From the NCBI GenBank assembly GCA_022495995.1, contig JAFEMH010000935.1, forward strand, positions 410,501 through 474,500: a stretch of 64,000 nucleotides of DNA, in the 5' to 3' direction. This document shows, piece by piece, positions 56,346-64,000 of this stretch (within the stretch, counting starts at the first letter, position 1; each line of letters begins with the position of its first letter). The position numbers were made by a program, and so were the translations under genes. Source of the stretch: Adenophora triphylla var. japonica. Its lineage: Eukaryota; Streptophyta; Magnoliopsida; Asterales; Campanulaceae. Below the pieces are notes generated by a model. It was given only the letters and a program-made list of their open reading frames with translations. It did not search any database and was not told where the DNA came from.

Positions 56346-57000
56346 TATCTGAAGTCATTAGGATTTTGAACATTCAAGTAAAACAACAGACTGAGTGTTC
56401 ATCCTCAATGTACATACAATTCATAAAAAAGATAGAAATCATCAAATAACCAAGCAACGAAATCAGGTACCATTTTTATTTTATTTTTAAGGTAAAAGCT
56501 GAAAAAAAAATCACGAACAAAGCTCACTAAACTATAAGTTTAGAACAGTGAGCTTATAATATGTTCTTGAATTCTACCAACACTTCTCATGAAGGCACTA
56601 ACAAACAAACTTCACCACTTAAGAGGACTGCCCTGCTACCTTTATATATGGCTAAAAACATATGAACACTACACCATTAAAGGACAGAGGATTCAGTAGA
56701 CATGCCGAGTTTTATCAATTTCAGATTCATTCAGAGCACCAACATTGCAGGGCCAAACTAGACACATCTATAGAGCAAAAAACCATCATGAGGACCTCAG
56801 AATCGCCCTTGCCAATGATAGGGAAACATAATCAGTGTGAATCGACTGTTGAACATATAGGGTGTATTTTGTCATACTCCTCATTTTATAATGACCACTA
56901 AGCTACCATGAAAGGAAAGGCCGGGCCCACAACTAAGCTACATGCCGAATGGCAAATAGAAGCAATTTTTCTTCCATAGATTCCAGGTAAGCGAGACTAC
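56346..57000. other. Spacer between captured AMT and BRIZ1 fragments
   Basis: No exon, repeat or terminal motif that I can assign; AT-rich. Probably flanking DNA captured with one of the genes, or CACTA interior. Confidence 0.45.
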
Positions 57001-57014
57001 AGGAGGTAACATAC

Positions 57015-58275
57015 CTTTCTTGAATCTTCTCTATAATGCCTTCCCATATATCTTTGTTTCTCAAAAGATTCTCAATGATCTACAGGTTTAAAATGGGAAA
57101 AAGAAAAAGGTCAAAGATGCTGAGAAAGAAAACCGTAGAAAACTCTTAAAATGTTCTATCTACTACTCAAAAAAAGGAAATTAAACAGTAAAAATTTTAC
57201 TCTCAAGAAACCAAAATAGAGAAAACTTAGGCAATTACATCATCTAGAAATTTCTTCTCTTCAACACCTTTATCCAGCTTGGCTTGCATCTTTTGCAATT
57301 TGGAATTCTGACTCAGAGCATTCTTGATAGCTTCAGACATTTCCCTCTCAGTCTCTTCTTCAGCTTCTTGAAGTAAAGACTCAAAATACTATGAAAACAG
57401 AGGTGGTTGTTACTATGATTGCGTACAAAGTCATATCCTTCTAAAAGTCTTTTCACATTGCATCTACTCCCTCCATCCCATTAGTAACAACACAGTTACT
57501 GTTCACGCGTAGAATAAGGAAAAAAATAATGATATAATTGTTGTGAGTGTAAAAGTAAAATAGGAGAGAGAATGAGTGGAGGGAATAGTAAATTATAATA
57601 GTGTTGTGAGTATTAAAATAATGTAGGAGAGAGAATGAGTGGAGGGAATAGTGATAAAAACTTTCCTTTTTAGGAAGTGTGTGGTTTGTAGTGGGACGCC
57701 CAAAAAGGAAAGTGTGTGGCTTGTAATGGGACGGAGGGAGTATATGATAAGCAGTAGCAGAAAATAAGAATAACTCAAAAGTTTTTTCAGTTGCCTATAC
57801 ATCAGTTCTACTTGTTAAATACTCCATACTTGAAAAAGAGAAAACAATACTGAGAACAGAATCCCAATTCAGGTGTCTACGAGAATCAAGGAATAGACTT
57901 ACAATTTTTTGGTTCTCAAGTTGCGTAGTGAGGAGCTCATTTACAATCTGCAGAAAATATAAGAATGAGTAACTGAAGTTTACTACTGACAATCGCTTGG
58001 ATCAAAATAAAGAGAGATAAAACAGTACAGCTTCAACTCTGCTGTTCAAAAGAACCTCGTTAAATCCAGAATCTACACATTCACAACTGCCATAACCACT
58101 ATCACTTTGGGAACAAAAGTGATTCAGCTCAACCAACTTCCCATTAGTTATAGATAGAATTAAACGGTGAACATAGTTGTCTCCAACATAATCCCATACA
58201 CGTTTTGTTTCCAGTTCAAGAGAGTAGTAGTGTTGTGTTTCTTTCCAGTGGTGTATGGCATGCCCTTCTTTATAC
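57015..58275 (-). pseudogene. Captured BRIZ1-like gene fragment (BRAP2 RING ZnF-UBP protein)
   Basis: Four exons with GT-AG borders on the minus strand: 58275-58029 (YKEGHAIHHWKETQHYYSLE then RVWDYVGDNYVHRL: end of the UBP-type zinc finger), 57947-57903 (IVNELLTTQLENQK), 57388-57239 (YFESLLQEAEEETEREMSEA then coiled coil) and 57079-57015 (ENLLRNKDIWEGIIEKIQER). The order matches plant BRIZ1, which with BRIZ2 forms an E3 complex needed for seed germination. The upstream RRM-like part and RING and the C-terminus are missing. Intron 57389-57902 contains a Stowaway MITE. Retained introns indicate genomic capture by the CACTA element. Confidence 0.88.
57467..57740. mobile_element. Stowaway MITE in BRIZ1-like intron
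   Basis: Ends CTCCCTCCATCCC / GGGACGGAGGGAG with TA duplications (57465-57466 and 57741-57742); 274 bp. Confidence 0.93.
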
Positions 58276-58689
58276 CTACACAAAAGTTACCTAGTTCAAT
58301 AATTAAGAATACGATGATGCTTGCTACTAGATACAACTGTCCCGCTTGCTGAAGAACTGAAGAAATAACAAGTTCCTAATTGAACCTCTTACCTCCCGCA
58401 ACCCACAAAGCCACAAAGAACACAAATCCAAACATTCTCAGTAGGTAAAAATATTTTTTGCATGTGCAAATAATTTGGGGGCCTAGAAGCTTGTATGCAT
58501 AAGAAAATGATGTGGTAGAGATGCATACATATGGCCAGTTGAAAGATATGATTATGGCAGTTTCATAATATTATTTGTCTCCCCTGAAAAGATGCATGTG
58601 ATAAATCCCACATGACTACTCACTATCGTCGATTGAAAATGGTCAATTTTCTGCAGGTAAAATATTATTTGCTCACATAGTTTACATAG
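58276..58689. other. Probable BRIZ1-like intron remainder and CACTA interior
   Basis: AT-rich with no exon that I can see. It follows the acceptor site of the most upstream recognised BRIZ1-like exon. Confidence 0.45.
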
Positions 58690-58899
58690 TTACATCATCA
58701 ACCTCAACTCTTCTAGCAGCATATGTATCTTTACCATCTCAAGGTTTCGGTAATAACGATTCCGACACTTGCTACACGGGCAGTAAATCACGTCTCTCGC
58801 GGTATCTTTCTCCCTAAACGCAAAGCTTAGGAAAGCATCAACCCCATCTTTATATGACTTTGAAGTCCAATTTCGTAATGCAATCCAAGTCTTATCCAT
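58690..58899 (-). pseudogene. CACTA transposase fragment (Transpos_assoc domain)
   Basis: Begins MDKTWIALRNWTSKSYKDGV and continues with FLSFAFRE and a CPCSKCRNR motif. This is the N-terminal transposase-associated domain of plant CACTA TnpD-type transposases. The catalytic part is not found elsewhere in the element. It is on the same strand as the captured genes and lies near the right end. Confidence 0.85.
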
Positions 58900-59930
58900 A
58901 ACTACTTTAATGAACTGTTAACACATAAAAACACATAATATTAATCACTTAGAAAATTATAAGTAAATCAAGTACTTTCTTAGTATATAACATGCCTACG
59001 CAAAACATACTTTGAATGGAAAAACTATAATATAATCGTTTAAAATTGAGATTATTTTTTTCAGAGCAGTTAATTGTGAAGTACCTTGAAGAATTGAGAT
59101 TTCTGAATTAAAAGTAGGAATGTTATTATGAGATAAAGCATCATTAGTTCCAACTTTTCTTGAACTCATTGGTTAAACTAAGTATTACATAGATGAATTC
59201 ACAACTCTTATCAATATAATTGAGCTATTTGAAGTCAATTAAAGAGGTATTTGTTGAAGCCTACAAGTACTTCTTTAACATTTAAATATAAGTAAACTAA
59301 TACTCATACTCATAATAACAACAAAGCATACCATATCAAATCAGAGGGGACATTTTAGGTTTTGATTTTCGGTGGAGCTGCCCAGTTTCTGCAAAGCCTC
59401 AATTACTGAGCAAACTAACATACTTCAAGAAGAGCATTTCATCAAACACCTGATATGCAACCCTCCCCGCCCCCAAAAACACTCTCGCTATTGATTAACA
59501 AAAATGAATTAATTGTTGATGAGGGCAGAACGGAAAACAACCGCCAACTTGGGTAAATTGATGATACAGATTAAACATATGGACCGCTGTTTACAAAAAT
59601 AGGACGAATTGCAGAACGACTTGGTCAAGGAAACTGATGTTGCTTGGATCGCTATAAACAAACAAATTCATTACAAATAAGTAGAGAGAGAAAGAACCTT
59701 GATGATTGCAGAACACGGCGGATGAAATCGAACGAAAGCTGGTTGAAGGCAGGCAATTAAACCTAGAAAACGATTAGAGAACACGGCGGATGAAATCGAC
59801 TTGGGTGTAGAGGGAAGGTGCGGGAGAGGTGATAGTGGGCGTAAGAGTAGGGAAGGTTTTGGGGTTTTCTTTTTTTCTTTTTTCTTTTATTTTCATTTAT
59901 TAGCTGATCAATTCTTCAATTCAATTATTA
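58900..59930. other. CACTA right interior, no gene seen
   Basis: AT-rich. It includes a short direct repeat GAACACGGCGGATGAAATCG at about 59713 and 59779. Confidence 0.5.
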
Positions 59931-60055
59931 GAGACCCAATTTGCCGTCCTTTCACTTTCGATCGTGTAAAGCCGACTAATTAACTAGGTAATAGGGACCA
60001 GAGAATTCGTCCGACTCAAAAAATCCAGTTCCTAATAATGACTTTTTTTGTAGTG
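59931..60055. repeat. CACTA right terminus
   Basis: Subterminal GCCGTCC, AGGGACC and TCCGACTC motifs lead to the terminal TTTTTTTGTAGTG. Confidence 0.88.
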
Positions 60056-60563
60056 TTTATCCCACCCCTTGATTAGAACACTTGTGAAATTTTAGGGTAT
60101 TTTGATGTAGTTTCGACTCAGTTTGGTGCATCATTATATCTTAAATTATGATCAAGATGAGATAATGGTTGATGTAGTTTTGACTCAGTTGGTGCATCGT
60201 TCCATGTCTCATGCATTTGAAAAAGGTTTTGACTTAAAGGTGCTTTCAAATGAGATTTGACCCAAGGCGTAGATGAGATTAAAACATGTTTTGACATATG
60301 ATGTCTAGAAATATCATAAAAGATCTAAGAGTCATATATGAAATGATTGATGTTTTCTACCTAAATAGCTTGATTTCGGGCATTGACTCATTTAAACCAA
60401 AATCAAGTGAAATATGAATCTTAGCCAATTTTAATTATGTGATACATGATTGTATTTGAAGGTGTATAATTGAATGGGAGTATTTGTGAAATACATTATT
60501 TGCTCTTAGATAGTAAATGCGTTGATACATATATTTTTATTGTTTGCATATTTTATTGTAGCA

Positions 60564-61433
60564 ATGGCAACTCACAATAATCAGCCCCTGTCACTGCGAT
60601 CTGTCCTTGAGAAGGACAAGCTCGAAGAGAACGGTACTAACTATTCTGATTAGATCAGTAGTCTAAGAATAGTTCTTAGGCAAGAGAAGAAATTGTACGT
60701 TCCTAACGAACCCATTCCACCTCCACCTGCTGCCAACGCTTCAAGGGCAGATAAGGATGTACATAAGAAACATACTGATGATTCTAATGATGTGACATGC
60801 CTTATGCTTGCCACCATGTGTAAGGCTCTTAAGAATGACCTTGAACACATGGAAGCTGCTTTTGATCTAGTCGAGCGCTTAAAGGAAATGTTCCAAGTGT
60901 AATCTAGACAAGAGAGGTATGATGTGGTAAAGGCCCTAAATTCATGCAATATGCAAGAGGGGCTGTCGGTTGGTGCTCATGTCCTTAAGATGAAGGGTTA
61001 CATTGAGCGTCTCAAAAGGCTTGGAAATCCGATGAGTTTGGAACTCGCCACGGATACGATATTGAATTCATTGCCTGAAAGTTATGGTCATTTTATAATG
61101 AACTATCACATGAGTGGCATGGATAAGAATCTCTCGGAATTGCATGCGATTCTTAAGACCGTAGAGAAGAATATCAAGAAGACTTTAGCGACAAATGTGT
61201 TAATGGTTAACAAATTTAAAGGGTTCAAGAAATATGGCAAAGGTAAAGCAAGTGTTGCGAAACCTAAGGCAAAAGTTACCAACGCCGGAGAGGCTCCCAA
61301 AGTGTCTCAAAAGGATGTGATTTGCTACCACTTCCAAGAGGTTGGTCATTGGAAGCATAATTGCAAGACTTATAAGGAAGGCCTGAAGGCGAAGAAGGGC
61401 AATAGATTGCTACTGATTCAGGTATCTATGTGA
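60564..61433 (+). pseudogene. Copia-D gag
   Basis: ATG at 60564. It has stops at 60653 (a Trp codon of the YSDW motif reads TAG) and 60900 (shared with Copia-C). After that it is open through NVLMVNKFKGFKK to the zinc knuckle, which reads CYHFQEVGHWKHNC: the second Cys of the CCHC box is Phe. Confidence 0.92.
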
Positions 61434-64000
61434 TATATATTTTCCTTTCTATTTCTAGTTCATGGGTATTAGATACCGGATGTGGATCTCATATTTGTTT
61501 AAATGTGCAGGGACTAAGGAATTGGAAGCTACTCAAACAAGGTGAAGTTGACCTACGTGTGGGAAATGGAGCAAGAGTTGCTGCATTAGCCGTAGGGACA
61601 TATGATGTAACTTTACCTAGTGGATTAGTACTTGTTTTGAACAATTGTTACTATGTTCTGGATTTGAGTAGAAATATTATTTCCGTTTCTTGTTTGGACA
61701 ATGAAGGTTTTAGGTTTCTTATTAAGAATAAGAAATTTTCTATTTATTTAAATGATATGCTCTATTTTATTGCAAATTCATTTAATGGCCTTTATGTTCT
61801 TGATATTGATGAGAAACAAAATAATGTTGAAAATATTTATCATATGGACAAGAAGTCTAAACCGAATGACGTGAACAACACGTTCATGTGGCATTGCCGG
61901 CTTGGTCATATAAATGAGAAACACATATCTAAACTCCATAAGGATGGACTTTTAGACTCACATGATTATGAATCATATGAGGTATGTGAATCTTATTTAT
62001 TGGGAAAAATGACCAAATCACCCTACACTAAGAGTAATGAAAGGGCTAGTAACATATTGGGCCTAATACATACTGATGTATGTGGACCAATGAGCAGCAT
62101 TGCTAGGGGAGGATTTCGGTATTTTATTACGTTCACGGATGACTTATCTAGATATGGCTATGTCTATCTGATGAAGTCCAAAAGTGAGTCGTTTGAGATG
62201 TTTAGAAAATTTCAAAATGAAATACAAAATCAACTTGGCAAAACTATAAAGCACTTCGATCCGATCGTGGTGGAGAATATTTGAACCAAGAATTTGACAA
62301 TCATCTTAAAAATTGTGGAATTATTTTAGAGTTGACTCCATCCAGAACACCACAATGGTATGGTGTGTCCGAGTGGAGGAATAGAACCTTATTAGATATG
62401 GTTCATTCGATGATGAGTCCAGTTGACCTTCCTATATCCTTTTGGGGACATTCATTAGAGACTGCTGCGTTCACACTGAACAGAGTCCCTACTAAATCGA
62501 CTCCTAAGACACCACATAAGATGTGGCATGGAAGAAAACCTAGTTTGTCTTTCATGAAGATTTGGGGTTGCGAAGCTTATGTGAAGAGTCTGATAAGTTA
62601 GCACCAAAATCTGACAAGGTTATTTTCGTTGGTTATCCTAAGAAAACCAAAGGGTATTACTTTTACAAACGCAATGAGAACAAAGTGTTTGTTGCTCAAT
62701 ATGGTACTTTTCTTGAGAAACAGTTTCTCAATAAAGCATCTAGTGGAAGTAAAATTGATCTTGAAGAAATTCAAGAACCCGAAAAAAACATGGAACCAAT
62801 AGTAGAGACGAAACCAAGTCCACAAGAGGTTGTGGAACCGGTTTAAGATCCACAAGTCCATCGTATCGGATAGGTTACGATCCGCACCCAAGAGATATGG
62901 ATTTCTCATGTCGGAAAGTAATGAAGTGGAAGTCATTGAGAATGACGAACCTACTACCTATCAAGAGGCGATGTCCACTCCCGATTCGGATAAATGATTA
63001 GAAGCCATGGAATCCGAATTGCAATCCATGTCGGATAATCAAGTTTGGAACTTGATTGAGCCACCCGAAGGTGTAAAAATCATAGGGTGCAAGTGGGTCT
63101 TCAAGAAGAAGACTGATATAGATGGGAAGGTGCATACTTACAAAGCTAGGCTTGTAGCTAAGGGACATAGGCAGATTCGTGGTGTAGACTATGATGAAAC
63201 TTTTTCACCTGTTGCAATGCTTAAGTCTGTTAGAATTTTAATTTCCATAGCCATGTATTATGACTACGAGATATGGCAAATGGATGTCAAAATGGCTTTC
63301 CTAAATGGGAAGTTACTCGAGGATGTGTATATGACACAACCCAAAGGTTTTGTTGATTCAAGAAACTCTAACAAAGTATGCAAGTTGCAAATATCCATAT
63401 ATGGATTGAAGCAAGCTTCTAGGAGTTGGAATCTTTATTTTGAAGAAAAGATCAAAGAGTTTGGCTTTGTCTAGAACAAAGATGAACCTTGTGTATACAT
63501 GAAATTCAGTGGGAGTGTAGTATTATTTCTATTGTTGTATGTCGATGATATCTTACTCATTTGAAACGACATTCCTACACTTCAGACTGCCAAGTCTTGG
63601 TTAGGGAAATGTTTCTCAATGAATAATATGGGTGAAGCCGCTTACATCCATGGCATCAAAATCTATAGAGATAGATCTAAAAGGAAAATTGGTTTGAGTC
63701 AAAGTACCTACATTTACAAGGTTCTTAGAAGATTTAAGATGAAAAATTCTAAGAGAGGTAACTTGCCAATGGGTTATGGTGTTACTCTTAGCAAGATTCA
63801 GTGTCCTAAGACAGCTGATGAGTAAAAGAGAATGAATGAGGTTCCATACGCTTCGGCTATTGGATCTATCGTGTATGCCATGATTTGTCTAGACCCGACG
63901 TCTCGTATGCTCTAAGCATGATGAGTCGATACCAATATGATCCTGGTGAAATCCATTGGATGGCAGTTAAGACGATCCTTAAGTACTTAAGAAGGACTAA
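61434..64000 (+). pseudogene. Copia-D pol, incomplete at window end
   Basis: Protease LDTGCGSHIC near 61468. Integrase WHCRLGHINEKHISKLHKDG, with CESYLLGK in place of the usual CESC. Core IHTDVCGPM near 62068, then a frameshift near 62250 and a stop at 62282. RT begins near 63007, with stops at 62996, 63472 and 63562. The active-site box is near 63538, and the shared one-base loss is near 63885. The window ends inside RNase H/RT. Confidence 0.9.

Larger units (their letters stand above)
48424..60055. mobile_element. CACTA (En/Spm-type) transposon carrying host gene fragments
   Basis: The left end CACTACAAGAAAC and right end TTTTTTTGTAGTG are the canonical CACTA termini, with a 3-bp target duplication TTT (48421-48423 and 60056-60058). 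The Copia-C leader gives the empty site. Subterminal repeats of the CCGTCCCTAA/TTAGGGACGG type fill 48445-48770 and recur at 59935-60035. Only one transposase fragment remains (58690-58899), so the copy is non-autonomous. It holds introns and exons of AMT and BRIZ1, two Stowaway MITEs and a whole copia element. Confidence 0.95.
48060..64000 (+). mobile_element. Copia-D internal region, interrupted by CACTA, runs off the window
   Basis: Primer site TGGTATCAGAGC at 48060-48071. The leader continues to 48423, is interrupted by the CACTA element, and resumes at 60056. Gag-pol runs to the window end. The uninterrupted leader of Copia-C (42161-42185) confirms the join. Confidence 0.92.

Overview
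This window is nuclear DNA from a flowering plant, most likely a eudicot with a repeat-rich genome. Almost all of it is transposable elements inserted into one another: Ty1/copia and Ty3/gypsy LTR retrotransposons with initiator-Met or Arg type primer sites, a CACTA DNA transposon, Stowaway MITEs and a PIF/Harbinger remnant. The only cellular genes I recognise are intron-containing fragments of an ammonium transporter (AMT2/3 type) and a BRIZ1-type ubiquitin-binding E3 subunit, both carried inside the CACTA element. I found no intact host gene, tRNA, rRNA or CRISPR array.

Layout. (1) 1-17451: the 3' part of a copia element (Copia-1), whose 3' LTR is split by a CRM-like gypsy element (3206-17018, TSD GTTTA). 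That gypsy is itself split by a minus-strand member of the Copia-1 family (Copia-B, 7021-15136, TSD CGATT). (2) 17452-20480: the 3' end of a Tat-lineage gypsy (Tat-A) with a 2.5 kb LTR full of small hairpins. (3) 20482-22760: a broken PIF/Harbinger element. (4) 23790-27420: the gag start of another gypsy (element G), split by Tat-B (24043-26917, TSD CCAAC), which is now two LTRs around 76 bp. (5) 27432-32652 and 32655-40410: two minus-strand Tat elements (D and E). Each has the order 3' LTR, tandem-repeat 3' UTR, then a plus-strand gene antisense to the element (DUF7745-like in D; PMD-like plus DUF7745-like in E). E still holds the end of its integrase. (6) 40411-64000: two copia units (C and D) in an LTR-internal-LTR-internal tandem. 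(7) 48424-60055: a CACTA element (TSD TTT) inside copia D. It carries the captured AMT and BRIZ1 fragments, two Stowaway MITEs, a transposase fragment, and a Tork-type copia (Copia-X, 50586-55593, TSD ATAGC) inside an AMT exon.

Main signals. Eight LTR types from unrelated families carry GC-centred palindromes a short way upstream of the TATA box, and within one copia family the palindromes at that site are replaced by unrelated ones. In Tat-D and Tat-E the same palindrome type recurs upstream of the antisense gene; in Tat-D it is always a pair with an 8-nt spacer. Five Tat LTR copies share a two-hairpin U5 module in which one stem changes sequence while staying paired (TTTCGGG/CCCGAAA, TGTTGGG/CCCAACA, CTCGGG/CCCGAG). 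Tat-A also has about 24 small hairpins with a constant TCATT-like loop and co-varying stems. Together these suggest an undescribed cis-regulatory or RNA-structural layer in these elements.

Limits: identities, periods and copy numbers were counted by eye. Element names (Copia-1, Tat-A and so on) are local labels.
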